Source: Isochrysis galbana (Eukaryota > Haptophyta > Isochrysidales > Isochrysidaceae). From it: a stretch of 64,000 bases of DNA. Shown here in pieces: positions 11,205 to 21,775 of the stretch. The stretch is from NCBI GenBank assembly GCA_018136815.1, contig CM030933.1, forward strand, positions 7,008,676 to 7,072,675. The letters run 5' to 3'. The notes under the pieces were generated by a model. It did not search any database. It was not told where the DNA came from and worked only from the letters and a program-made list of their open reading frames with translations. How positions within the stretch are numbered: the first letter of the stretch is position 1; each line of letters begins with the position of its first letter. The translations under genes were made by a program, and so were the position numbers.

Positions 11205-11310
11205 GAGACCACGTGTGTACTCCCACAAAGGTTAAGTGTCAAGTAAGCTCCAGGTGACAACGGAAGGTGCTAGCAGGGATGGGGATAATTCAGCGCTTCT
11301 GGTCTAAGAG
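11205..11310 (+). repeat. dispersed repeat shared with 28562-28670
   Basis: The block starting AGACCACGTGTG and containing TCCAGGTGACAACG, GGTGCTAGCAGGGATGGGG and ATAATTCAGCGCTT recurs with few changes at 28562-28670. In both places it follows the truncated end of a LINE segment. Its nature is unknown. Confidence 0.7.
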
Positions 11311-11359
11311 GTAAGCTGCCTTCCTCTCCCCGCCCTCCCACAACATTCTAGCGCCGCTC

Positions 11360-11760
11360 AATTAAAGGATTCTTGTGCAAGTCTTGTGCTTGGCTGAATA
11401 CCTCGCAGCACGCAGTGCGTGCTACCATCACACATTTCTTCACACTGAGTAGATGTACATTCTAGGAGTACTACATGCTCTTTGACGCAAAGACTTTGAG
11501 ACACCACGGACTGGTCATTGATGCCAAGGCTAACAAGCAAGGTGGTTGGCAACTGACGGCCAACATTGATAGTATACGGGAAGCATATAGGAAAGAAGTC
11601 GGTCGCCAGCTTCACAGCTGGCCCCATGTCGTCGGATGTATCGGAATGGGTGTTGCTCAACATGCAACATATGCCCACAGAGCAAATTGTTGAAGATATG
11701 CGGGATAAGTGGGGAAAATGGGAGCTGTCCGAGATATCTTCCAGTTTTCGAGGCAAATCT
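11360..11760 (+). other. possible coding remnant, family unknown
   Basis: On the plus strand two overlapping frames give protein-like text: MLFDAKTLRHHGLVIDAKAN onwards (11475-11620) and then SSDVSEWVLLNMQHMPTEQI onwards (11625-11760), with one frame change between them near 11625. The composition is less GC-rich than the neighbours. It could be the end of a broken transposon or host gene. No motif identifies it. Confidence 0.3.
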
Positions 11761-12432
11761 TCATCCACTATACCGTTCAGCAAGTTCCGAGGGCGGCAGA
11801 GACGACATCACCTTGCTACCTGCTGCCGAGAGGTATTGGCGGACTGTTGTCTCTCGATCTACGAGGTACGTTTCGTCTAAGAAGGATGCCTCAGCCACTG
11901 GGCCTAGCTTTTGCGCTGCAAGAACGCAGTGCCTCAGATAGGGAGAACACGGGCGCAACCCAGAGGTGTGAGACCAGTCCCAGATGGTTCGTATGCCCTT
12001 GTCCGTGTACAGCCGCTTGAACCGCTCCTCGCCCCACGCCTTGATATATGCTGCATCAGTAGATGCCACGCACAGCATACCCATTCCAGTCAGGTTGCCC
12101 TCGAGGTCCTCGAAGGGGACCATGCGCAGCTCGAATTCCTCCTCTCTTTCGCGGAAGGCATCCATTCCCTGACCTTCGTCCACCACCTCGAAGGCGGTGC
12201 ACACGAAGGATGCTTCCTCGCACGGCTCCGCTGAGAGGGACGACATCTCGAGTGTCTCACGGTTAGCAATCCCGCGCTCGACGAAGATGGAGGGCGTGTG
12301 GGCGAAGATGCGGCGGTAGCCGCGGACACGTCCGAGCCGGAAGTTGCTCAAGTCAGGGAACGTGACGCGCGACGAACGCTCTGAGAGGATCGAGCCCAGC
12401 CCAAGGATGGTGATCGTCTTGCCGCTCCCCAT
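11761..12432 (-). CDS. conserved protein, possibly gamma-glutamylcyclotransferase-like
   Basis: The 223-residue reading begins at an in-frame ATG (12432), but an upstream exon is possible because a CAG acceptor-like site lies just before it. The opening ILGLGSILSERSSRVTFPDL resembles the glycine-rich first strand of the gamma-glutamylcyclotransferase/BtrG fold (YGS-type loop). It continues with LGRVRGYRRIFAH, an acidic FREREEEFELRMVPFEDLEG segment and LRHCVLAAQKLGPVAEASFLDETYLVD, ending ELAERYSG. The strong internal consistency and absence of stops argue for a real gene. From memory of the fold only, such proteins act on gamma-glutamyl amino acids or peptides; the function here is unproven. 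Transposase-like debris lies immediately upstream. Confidence 0.6.
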   Translation of the reverse strand: MGSGKTITILGLGSILSERSSRVTFPDLSNFRLGRVRGYRRIFAHTPSIFVERGIANRETLEMSSLSAEPCEEASFVCTAFEVVDEGQGMDAFREREEEFELRMVPFEDLEGNLTGMGMLCVASTDAAYIKAWGEERFKRLYTDKGIRTIWDWSHTSGLRPCSPYLRHCVLAAQKLGPVAEASFLDETYLVDRETTVRQYLSAAGSKVMSSLPPSELAERYSG

Positions 12433-12484
12433 CGGCCGAACGACGCCCTGCCGCCGGGTCTACATAAATGGACTCGTGAATGAA

Positions 12485-12934
12485 CTCCGTGTGAATTCTT
12501 TCTAGACCTAGTGTCGGCTGTGGGAGGGAGTGTGGTGCCTGTGTTGCAGCATGGCTGTCAGCTGCGAGCATCGTGCGTACTTTGACAGAAATCTGGTGGC
12601 GGTTCGCGGTTCTGCGGGTCGTGTGCATCTGCGCGGGTCAGTATCCAATGTGCAAGCTTTGTGCGCTCGGCATTCGTGAGAAGCTGCTGGTTCGCATCCC
12701 GGACCACTTCCTGGCTTGAGGAGTGCCGCCGCAGCTCCCCCGCAACCCGAGAGCGCGTCGCATGCCCGATGCTAGCGCGGCTTTGACGCCAACGTCGTTC
12801 GCGCGGCAGTACTCTGCCGCTTTCCTGACGTCCTCGACGGTCTCGGCGCGCTCAATCGCTCGGGTATCGCGGGCCTGGACGGTGTAGTGGCTAGGGGCGG
12901 GCACAGGCTTGGTGGCAGGCTTCCTTGGGGCCAT
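12485..12934 (-). pseudogene. transposase-like N-terminal fragment, frameshifted
   Basis: On the minus strand a start MAPRKPATKPVPAPSHYTVQ (12934) leads to a helical segment RAIERAETVEDVRKAAEYCR. The best continuation lies in other frames: SSQEVVRDANQQLLTNAER, LAHWILTRADAHDPQNRE, then HQISVKVRTMLAADSHAATQ. This order (short basic start, then a helix-turn-helix-like LTNAERTKLAHWI block and an ISVKVRTML block) is typical of the DNA-binding front of eukaryotic transposases, but no catalytic domain is present. At least two frame changes make it a relic. It abuts the 5' end of the preceding minus-strand gene. Confidence 0.4.
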
Positions 12935-13385
12935 GGGGAGCTAGGGGGGGACAGGGGCACGCCCGCGAAGCGGGCACGTGCACGAAGCGCAAGCCTCTAG
13001 TAGTATTAGTAGTCCTAGTAGTAGTAGTAGTAGTAGTATGTTTTCTATGGGCGGGCCCTACTCGACAGGTCGCTAGTAGTGAGTAGTGAGTAGTGAGTAG
13101 TGAGTAGTGAGTAGTGAGTAGTGAGTAGTGAGTAGTGAGCAGTGGCGTAGTGGCGGACTCGTCACCCATGCCCCGTGCCCGTACAATTTTATCCCTCGCA
13201 TCTCATATCTCATACTCCTAGGAGTACTGCTACTCTACATAGTTTGATGTCGAGAATAGAGATGTAAACTCTAGAGTATGTGAAGCCACCTCTCTGCCTC
13301 TCTCTCCTCTCTCTCTCTCTCTCTCTCCGCCATCGCCGCTGGACCGCCCCCTCCTCACCCTCCCCCTCTCGCGGTTGAGGGCGCG
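12935..13385. other. intergenic with microsatellites
   Basis: It contains a TAG triplet run (about 13005-13040), a heptamer array GTAGTGA repeated about nine times (13075-13142) and a CT run (13300-13328) just upstream of the VIRMA-like start. It probably holds the VIRMA promoter and 5' UTR. No other signal was seen. Confidence 0.6.
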
Positions 13386-16300
13386 ATGGGCTCACAGCTG
13401 CTGTACGCAGGCACGTGCTGGCCAAACACGACACCTCGCTCCGTGCACGAGATCCGCTTCAAACGGCCAGTCCACCTCCACAGCTTTCGTGTGCTCTGCG
13501 AGGGCGAGAAGGTGAGCCATCGGGTGGGTGTGGCCGGCCAGACGCCAGCCGTGGAGCTCAGCGTCGAGTTCTTCGCGGGAGAGCACGGGAAAGATGAGTT
13601 ATGCGCACCGCTTCTCGCTGCTCCTCATCGACGCATCCCCAGCGCCCCGCCCTCCGAGACGCACCCCTTCCTGCCGTCGGCCAAATCTGCGCGGTGCAAC
13701 TATTTGGTTGTCCGCAGCGATGACGTGCCGCTCTCTCTCTGTCTGTATGGCGAGGAGGCACAGCCACGTGACGCCCAACAAACTGCACCAAGCTGGGAGA
13801 ATATTCCGGCCTTTCATCAGATGACTCGAGTCCTGGAAGCAGCGCTGAGCTCAGAGGGCGAGCCCATCACAATTTCACGTGAACCTGACGATTTGGTGCA
13901 ACGCATGGAGAGCCCATTGCTCCTGCTGCAGCTGGCTGGGCAGGCCGAGCGCCATACGACCGCTCACATCCAGTCCCCGCCGCGTGGACCTTCACAGCTT
14001 CTTGAAGGCAGCGAAATCGTGGGGGAGGGCGTCTTGCCCAAGTTTGTGCGAAGCAAAATTCGTGAGCTCTCCAAGGCGTTGCAGGAGGCTGAAAGGCTAG
14101 CAGCACTGGTTTCCCTATTGCAATGCCTCTCGGACGACATCCGGTTGCCTTTGGAGCTCAGCGATTCCGACTGGCGTTCACTCGCCGATGGAGTTCTTGG
14201 GATCCTGAGAATGCCAGCGGATACCGTCGGATTGAGTGAATTCGACGCGACCATTGCAATGGTCATGTTCCTTGCAAGAAACGAGAGTGCTGCCGCCCAG
14301 CTTATCGCTGGAGGGTCCATTGAGCTGCTCCAGGCGCGCTTATCAGATCGATTCGTGGCCGCGCCGCTAAGAGCCCGCATATTGCTTGCGATCCGGGCGC
14401 TCGTGCTCATCCCCATAGGGATGGCGCGATGGGCGGCGGTCCGCTCAGACACCAATCAATTGGGCGAGAAGGAGGTCGAGGCACGTGACACGTCGCAAAT
14501 TACAAAGGCCTCCGGCGACGGAGAGAGGGCAACAAAGAAGGCGGCACAACGTGAAGAGAGTGGCGTTGCGAAGCTCGTCTCGATGTTTCGCACGCCGCTC
14601 CCACTTCCACTCCTGCAGCCAATCCTGTCTCTGGTGTCCCTCGCTGCCCTCTGGGACGCCACCACTGCGATGCGGCGAGCTGTGGCTGTGGCTGTTGAAG
14701 CAGAGGCACCTGCATCGGTTGTGGCGTGCGATCATGCCGCCTCATGTGTGCTGTTGGCCCTCCGCAAGCTCACCTTTCTCCTCCACTGCTATTGCTCCCC
14801 TTCATACCTACGCTGGGGGGCTATCCCGGTCGCTCGCAAAGTCCACTCGCCTGAAGGGCCAATCTTGGCCGGACTCAGCCCCTTTCGTCCCGTCGGTCTT
14901 GCGGAGATGGAGCTGCTCGCAAACGCCGGCCTGTGGGACGGCATCGCAGGCTCGATCTTGGCACCATGCGTGCGGGGCTCCACGATGCAGGCCTCGATCG
15001 CCTATTGCGTGACCGTCATCTTGGACCTCTTGCTCATGACGGAGGTCGGGTCACTCAGCCTTGCCAACAACACAGATGCTGCCGCCGTCCTCGCTTCACT
15101 CAAGCCTGTGACTTCGACGGCGAGCGGAGTGAGCGAGCCTATTTCGCTGGCATGCAACTCCACCAGTGCGCTGCCGGATCTGCCGGCTGGTCAATTCTCG
15201 CTCGACCTCAAAAGTTGGATGCTATCATCGGGAGCCATTGGCTCCACTGGAGACCTGGATGACACTTGGGCGGCGCAGACCAGCAGAAAGGTGGGCGATT
15301 TGTGCCTCGCTCTTGGTGCGCTCAACCGTCTCTTGGCGGGCAACCTTGACGCGATGCATACTCTCCATGACGCGGGTGGACGTGCAGGCGGGCCATCAGC
15401 TGAGGCCGCAGCACGAGTCTTACAGTCACGCCAAGGTGTTGGAGCTTTGGTTGCTGTTTTGGTGGATGGAATTACTCGCGCAGGGCCAGATGCTGCGACA
15501 AGGTGCAAGTACGCCGCCGACTTACTTGAGCGCGCCCTGGTAGCACCATACGGCGCGTTTGTTTCGTGGGAACACGGGGCCTTGCTACGCCGACTCTTCC
15601 GAGGTTCGCTCGCGCGCAGCCCGCCTTTCCATGATGGCCCACTTGCAGCTGCTCTTCTGCGTCTAGAAGCTCTCGTTCAGCCGGCATTGCTGTTGCGTGA
15701 GCGCGGTGTGCTCGTCCTGTCACAATGCGTCGCGTCAACGCTGCAAGGCCGGGTGCCCGATGCGCTCATTCGTGTGAACGCACGATATGATGCACCGCGT
15801 CTAGAGTTCTTGAGCCGCTCTGAACGGGTGAGGCACACACGGGCCGCATTGCGCTCAAGTTTCTCGTTGCTCAGGACGGCACTGGCACTGGTCCGCCACG
15901 CGGCTGTCACACAGTCGACCGCGCTTGTTTTGTTCGAATCGGACGGGCTTCGCTGGCTCCAGAACGTGCTCGAGGGAGGGGCTTCCATCCTTGAGTCCTC
16001 GCGAGCGGACGAAACCGCTCTGCTGCCTCTTCTTGAGGATGCAGCCATCGCGGTGTACTCGATCCTATGGTATGTCGCGTCGGGTGCTTCGCATGGCTAT
16101 CGCGCGCCGGGGTTGCTCAGCGCGCTAGTGCGGGTCACAAATGCCATCACTTGGCAGCCGACATACGCACTGGCTGCCCTCGGCGCCGATGCGCTCTCGC
16201 CGGTGCAAGTGGATGGGCTCGCAAGAGGACGAAACGAACCTCTCCGCCCTATGCTGAGGGCTCTTTCGCGCTGCTTCTCTCTATTCGTCGAAGGCCTGTG

Positions 16301-18864
16301 TCAACCGCGGCTTGACACGTTGCTTGAGGAGCTCATGGCCCTTCCATCTTCGGCCGTCGCGGGCGCCTTTCTTCTCCCACAAGTGATGCCTACTCCTCTA
16401 CCTCTGGCGATTGAGCAGTTGCCCGAGGCTGCATCTGGAGTCGTGCATCCAAACACGCTGGCTATGCCAAGCCCAGGATGGTCATACGCTGCAATGGGTG
16501 GCGCCGATCTCGAACGATTCGAGCCGAAGAAGCTCAATCCCTATAGCGCCTCGTCTGATGTCGACGTGATCCATGAGCGGCTCTGTACGGCAGCCCAAGC
16601 CCGCCGCTCGGTTTGGTCGGACCAGCTTGTCGCATCGGCGGCCAAGATAGAGCGGCTCGTCGCAATGCTCGCCCACAGTGCGACTCACATGGTCATCGTT
16701 GGTGTGGCGGGGCTGTGTATCCGACTAGTGGATTTAATGCCCCCACAAGCAGTCCAAGATTCTGTGATTTGCCCTCTCGTTGAAATTCAGCAGCAACTCA
16801 GCAAGCAACTCGAATCGGACTCTGGGCCTGGGGATGAGCGCGGCAACGCAGCAGCCGGACTCGCCCGCGTAAACCTGCTCCTTGCGACCATTAGCACACA
16901 TCCAGCTGGCAGGGCAGCATTGCTGGCCGTCGATCCATCCACACTTATATCTGGCTTGCTGCGACCTCTCAAGGCTGCGGCGACAGTGCCAGCGACGGCA
17001 GCGACAACCCTTACCTTGCTCGAGGCGCTGTGCGACTCTCGCGTGGATTTGTCGCCCGCCGACCTCATATCTACGCGAGAGCCCGAGATGCCGGACGCGC
17101 AAATTCTAGGTCCATCAGTGACGATGATTAACAGTCTCGCCGATCGTGGCGATTATACTCCCTCTGCTTTGCGAGCACTAGCGTGCAGGGTGCGCGTGGC
17201 GCTGATGCGCTCATTGGCGCGATCGAGCAAGCCCAGCATTCAGTCGCACTTTGACATGCTGCGCAAGGCACAGGGAATCCCCGATGACGAGTTAATCTCT
17301 ACGGAATGTGTGGTCACACCACCTCGCAATGTCCCTTCCGTCGATTCGGAGATGCATGAGGCTACTCGCGCGTTTCTGTGGCCATGCGGATGGCGCAGCG
17401 TTGTGCGCTATAGCTGCATTGACATGCTGCTCAGTGGCATTGCAGTTGACATACCGCTCTTCGTCACCGGGCTAGTCTCGGCGAAGTTGCAGTACGGTTG
17501 GGAAGCGCTACGCGAGGATGAAGCCAAGGTGGATCATACGTCCGCTCCCAAGCGCCAGCGGGTGGCTACGGACATGACGCATGAGGTTATGCCCGTGCCG
17601 CCCTCTGTCCGCTCGTGTCGTGGGCGCACGCGCGATGAAGGCGCTGGGATTCGGAATAAGCCAAACACTTCGCGCCCTCCCTCGAAGCACGTTGATGATG
17701 TACAGGACCTCGGGCCGCATGCACCGAAGCGTCTTCTTAATTCGGCACGTGCGCCGCCGCGCAACGTCGATTTGCCTCAAGTAACTTCTGTGGTACCCAA
17801 GATGGACTCGCATGGGGGCTGTAGATTGGATGACCGTGGGCGCAAAGCTGGCGATCTTGGCGTGCCCGATAAGGCTCAGCGCATCCATGCAACCCAGGCT
17901 TCCGTTTCCTCATTGAAACACGAGGCCTTGTGCGCCGCTGACCGGGGGGCAACGGGACCCATTGCGGGCGGCGGCAAGGTCGCAGAGACGTGCGCCTCGT
18001 CGCCTGCTGCAACGGGTGGCGGCTGTGGCCCTTCCATGGGGCCTGGTGGGTGCATGAGTCGTGGGGGCCGCGGTGGGTACTCTCGTCCGTCGTGTGATCG
18101 CGGTGGAACGACGGCTGGACCTGCGTGTGGCGCCTGTGCGAACAATTGCGGGAGTTGCGGTTGCAGTGGTGGCAGCCGAGCTATGTGTGGAGCGGGTTGC
18201 GGTCATGGTTTTGGCATAAATTGTAGCGGAGGCGGCTGTGGCGGAAACTGTGGAGCCGGATGCGGCGGGCCCTGCCCTGGAGGTTGTGCCTGCGGCCCAT
18301 GCGGTATCCCCGGCGATTGCGGCGGGTGTTGCGGGAACTGCTGCCCTTCGGTAGGCTTTACTGGCCAAGAAATGATGGGTCAGATGCATCCACACCTGAT
18401 GAGCGGGATGAATCCTCACCAACAGCAAATCTTCCTGCAGCAGCAGCACATGATGCAACTCATGCAGCAGCAAGAGATGGCCAACATGCACCTAGGGTGC
18501 GGGTGGGTTTTTCTCCCCTCCTGCTATTGCTACTTGCTGCCTATAGATTAGCGATGCTTGTTGCCTCCCAGACCTGCCCGATGCTTAGTCGGGGAAACGT
18601 CTTTTACTGACTCGCCATGCCTTTTGTAAATGTAGGTCTATGGGTTCTCAGGGTGGGCAGCATATGGGCATGTGCCCCCAGATGCCGGGGTGTATGCAAA
18701 ACGGGATGCAAGCCCAAGGTGGTCAAATGCCGGGCAGTCAGCAACAAATCCTGCCCGGCCTCTCCAAAGAGAAGCTGCAAGAGCTAATGCAGGACGAATC
18801 AAAGTTGCAGCAGTTCTTGGCCGATAATCCCTCTATGATGGAGCAGCTCCTGAAAATCTTGTAG
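13386..18864 (+). CDS. Virilizer/VIRMA-like subunit of the mRNA m6A methyltransferase complex
   Basis: Exons 13386-18496 and 18636-18864 give 1779 residues. The 139-bp intron (GTGCGGGT...AAATGTAG) joins ANMHLG to SMGSQGG in frame. The N-terminus (about 1-140) matches the Virilizer N-terminal domain pattern: QLLYAGTCW, then VHEIRFKRPVHLHSFRVL, VELSVEFFA and a closing YLVVRSDDVPLSLCLYG strand. A very long helical, armadillo-like region (about 200-1400) follows, as in Virilizer. Total length is close to animal VIRMA. In animals and plants this scaffold holds the METTL3/METTL14-WTAP writer in the nucleus and guides m6A placement. Oddities: a Cys/Gly-rich tract (about 1540-1655), then a Met/Gln-rich tail and a short helical C-terminus (LSKEKLQELMQDESKLQQFL). 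The family call rests mainly on the N-terminal domain. Confidence 0.72.
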
Positions 18865-19029
18865 TCGCTTCATTGGGCATTGAAAGTTCGCACGAATTCA
18901 TTCTTTGGGTGTGCGCACATTCGAGGTTGCGCGCTTGGTCTTGATCTTGGATTGTTTTCATGTCTTATATGTGCATCCATCTCACACTCATGCGCATGGT
19001 TGTCTACGCTTTTGGCGACTTGCGCTCGT

Positions 19030-19166
19030 TTGCCATCATCGTACTACACAGAAAGGGGGGCGCTAGAGCTCCCATGAACTACAGGCCCATCACACTATTC
19101 CAAAGCGATTTAATGAAATATTAGCCAAGATCCTCACAAATAGACTAGAACTGAGACTAATCTTCT
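19030..19166 (+). pseudogene. LINE ORF2 reverse transcriptase fragment (early RT blocks)
   Basis: The plus strand reads AIIVLHRKGGARAPMNYRPI then TLFQSD. After a frameshift it continues EILAKILTNRLELRL. This is the early conserved block of non-LTR reverse transcriptases (KG...NYRPI.L...D...KIL..RL). It is cut on the right by a GC-rich RA/RC-like segment. Confidence 0.75.
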
Positions 19167-19640
19167 AACTGGTTGCCGGGGGCTCGCCCCCCGCCCCCCC
19201 TCCGCCCAATCTATTGACCCCCTCATGGGGAGCGAGAAACGAGAAACACTCACCACCATGCGCTGCCACTTCGTATGCAGAGGCAGAGGCAGAGGGGACT
19301 CGCCTCAACTGCCCACTGCCCGGACTCTCCCCGAGAGCTTGGCACACATCGCACGCCCCGGCGCCCCGGCCCACGCTGGCCCGGCCCATCGCAGGCGCGC
19401 ACGCCATGGCGGCATGGCGACCGCGCCACAGGGAAGAGAGGAGGAAGAGGGAAGAGGGACGGGAGGGGGGAGCGGCCGCTCTCCGCTCCGGTGGGTAATC
19501 ATCGCCTTGGCACCATCGCGGTGACTAGCGGCGGCCGAGAGGTGAGAAGGCTGCATGCCATGGCTCGCGCTCTCTTCGCACCAGATGGTCGGATCGAGCG
19601 CGAAAAACAGTCGCGATCGAATAGGTTTCGCCTTAGAGTT
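19167..19640 (+). mobile_element. RA/RC-like GC-rich retroposon fragment
   Basis: The 5' part has the GGGGGCTCGCCCCCC hairpin, then a GC-rich body with CGCCATGGCGGC and GGAAGAGAGGAGGAAGAGGG blocks shared with the RA copy at about 48330-48370. No coding sequence is evident. No clear target-site duplication was found, so the boundaries are approximate. Confidence 0.5.
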
Positions 19641-20720
19641 CGTGAGAGATTTCGCGTATCTACGGAAGTCTCTCCCGAATTTCATTTTCTCGAGCACGAG
19701 GTGGTAGAATTCCCAGTTGACTCTGTCAAAGGCCTTTTCCCAGTCTAGCGCTAGGAGGAGCCCCGGCTCCAGAGGCGCTCTTGGATAGGAAGTCCGGCTC
19801 GAGGTCTACCCCCTCCAGCTTATTGAGATGCGCGACAATGGCGCTGAGGGCCTCCTCGTCTTTGATCTTGTAACCCTTCTCGTACGCCGTAAAGGAGATG
19901 GTGATTTTTTGGGATGCTTCGAATTCAGCTTCAGCTTCAGCTTCAGGTTCAAGGTCTTCATCGAGCAAAGCTACCTGGGTGGCCGGGGTGGGGAGCATGG
20001 TTAGTCCTCTAAGCAGCCGTGTCTCATCGGGGCCCGGCGGGCTCGGTGCGGTCTTTCTATTGGCGCCTCCTCCCATGGTTGTTTGGATGTGGTGACTCTC
20101 TGTTGGTCTTTGTTCTTGAATGTGAATGTGTTCATGGTGTTGAGCCACTTGGCTCTCTGCCCTGTTTGTCCCGCGCGCGCACGCGGCGCGGTTGTTGTCT
20201 TGTCGTCTCGTGTTGTTGGCGGGAGCCTCTCCCTCGTTGTCTCCTTCGGTGCGTTGGCATCCCCTTCTGGGGGTCCAGTCCCGTTCCCTTCCTGTTGTTG
20301 TTACGCATTGCTGTGACATTCCGCCATGGGGGCTTTGTCCATGATGGTGCCAGGCCAGCCCCTCGTGCCGGAGCACGAGGGCGGTACCGCGGCTGTGTAG
20401 GGGCCGGGCCCGGAGGCCTCCCCTGATGGAGCGTCCCACTGGTGTGTAGTGGCTGGTGGGGCTGTGGAGGGTGGAGTGGGTGTGCTGCATGGCTGTTGCC
20501 AGCATGCAGACTTGGATCGCTCTGTTCTCTGTGGTGCTCGGGCTCGGGCGCGGCCCGCTGGCTCTTGTGCCCACCTGGTCGGGCGGGTCGTCTTGGCGCG
20601 GTCGCTTCGGCGACAGGGGGGTGTCCGTGAATGCTTCGTCCATCGCGGCGAGGGCGGCGGCAGCGAGGGCGGGAGGCGGCGCGCGCTCCATGACCCTATC
20701 GTTTTAACGATAGTTGCACG
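19641..20720 (-). mobile_element. LINE copy with ORF1 joined directly to RT (internal deletion)
   Basis: On the minus strand a hairpin leader (stem CTATCGTT/AACGATAG, about 20697-20714, followed by GGGTC) precedes an ATG at 20691. A 321-residue ORF1 opens MERAPPPALAAAALAAMDEA and contains SPKRPRQDD, a long Gln/His/Arg-rich middle and the conserved block ITISFTAYEKGYKIKDEEAL ending EGVDLEPDFLSKSASGAG, equivalent to EGVDPEPDFWARSARG in the other ORF1. Right after it the sequence reads LDWEKAFDRVNWEFYHLVLE, the reverse transcriptase motif A region with its catalytic Asp. The end of ORF1 and the first part of ORF2 are therefore deleted. The coding text is lost near 19640. Confidence 0.8.
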
Positions 20721-20757
20721 GTAACACGGTAACACGTAGATAACTAACGTAACGGGA

Positions 20758-21382
20758 ACTAACTTTATAGTTGGTCGCCATGGAGCGCGCCGCCGCTCCC
20801 CACCTCTCCTTCGGGCCCCCCGCCGCGGGCGCCCCCCCAGTACCCATGGAGCTGTCGCTGCCGGATCCTCATAATTCTATGCGTACGTATAAGGCCGCTC
20901 AGGGGAGAAAACCTAAGATAAAAAAAGTGACAGAACTCAGCAACCCTATATTCACCAAGGATGAACAAGGTAGGCTACAACTAAGTAAAGAATTTGGCCT
21001 AGTAGCAAAAGCCCTCGGCCTAGCTGAGAGGCTCGCATGAAAAGACGCGACAGCCCGCTCCGACCGTATGTCAAGACTGGCGATCGACCATAACTACGGA
21101 CATGCCGGATAAACGGACTTATCACACTAGTACGACTACACCCCGAAGCACTTACATTATAAACAGGTCACTCAACGGAACAAGAGGGAGGCGAGAACAT
21201 ACCGTTGGGGACAGGTGCACCCCGCTCAGCTCTGACCCCCCAAACGACCCGGGCCCCTAAGTAGAGCACGAGGGGAGTTGCCGCAAGGCAGGGAGTGAGG
21301 GAGAGGGAGGAAAAAGAGCGTGGCTTCGTGAGTGTCTTCCATTGCCACGGGCGAGGCGAGAATATTAAAAAGTTTTTTTTTG
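20758..21382 (+). mobile_element. mini-LINE: 5' end and 3' end of a LINE fused, with 19-bp target-site duplication
   Basis: The 625-bp unit is flanked by GATAACTAACGTAACGGGA at 20739-20757 and 21383-21401. It starts with the hairpin leader ACTAACTTTATAGTTGG and ATG at 20780. The small ORF (20780-21040, 86 residues from this ATG) begins MERAAAPHLSFGPPAAGAPP and then passes in frame into the C-terminal end of ORF2, RKPKIKKVTELSNPIF ... LVAKALGLAERLA. The LINE 3' UTR follows (TAGAGCACGAGGGGAGTTGC block) and ends AATATTAAAAAGTTTTTTTTTG. Because the duplication encloses both LINE ends, this deletion form inserted as a unit. It defines the true 5' and 3' termini of the parent family. Confidence 0.88.
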
Positions 21383-21545
21383 GATAACTAACGTAACGGG
21401 ATACGCGAAGAAAGGGGGGTGAGCAGGAGAGAAAAAGAGGAAAGAAAAGGAAAGAAGAGAGGAGGCCCGTCGCCTCTCCTCACGTGAAGAGAGAGGAGAG
21501 AGGAGATCTCATAGGACTTAGAAAGTAAACGTAGGAGAGGACGGA

Positions 21546-21775
21546 GGGGTATCCGTAACAAGGGGCTCGTCAGAGGGATGGGCTGGCCACGACAGGCCAG
21601 GGCGGGCGAATCGGGCGTGCCTGTGGGGAGAGGGATGGGTCAGCATGGCAGTGTGCTCCTGGCAGGCCATCAGGCGTGCTAGGAGAGTGGGTGGTTCCTC
21701 CCCCATGGCAGGGGAGGAGTGGAGAGAGAGGGGGGCTCGTGCCCCCCCATGGGCGAACTAAGTATAAACTTAGTT
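21546..21775 (-). mobile_element. RA element fragment, 5' end intact
   Basis: The RA hairpin lies at 21756-21775 on the minus strand, followed by CATGGGGGGGCACGAGC, the CCATGGGGGAGGAACCACCC block and about 150 bp of GC-rich RA body. The 3' part is missing. Confidence 0.75.
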
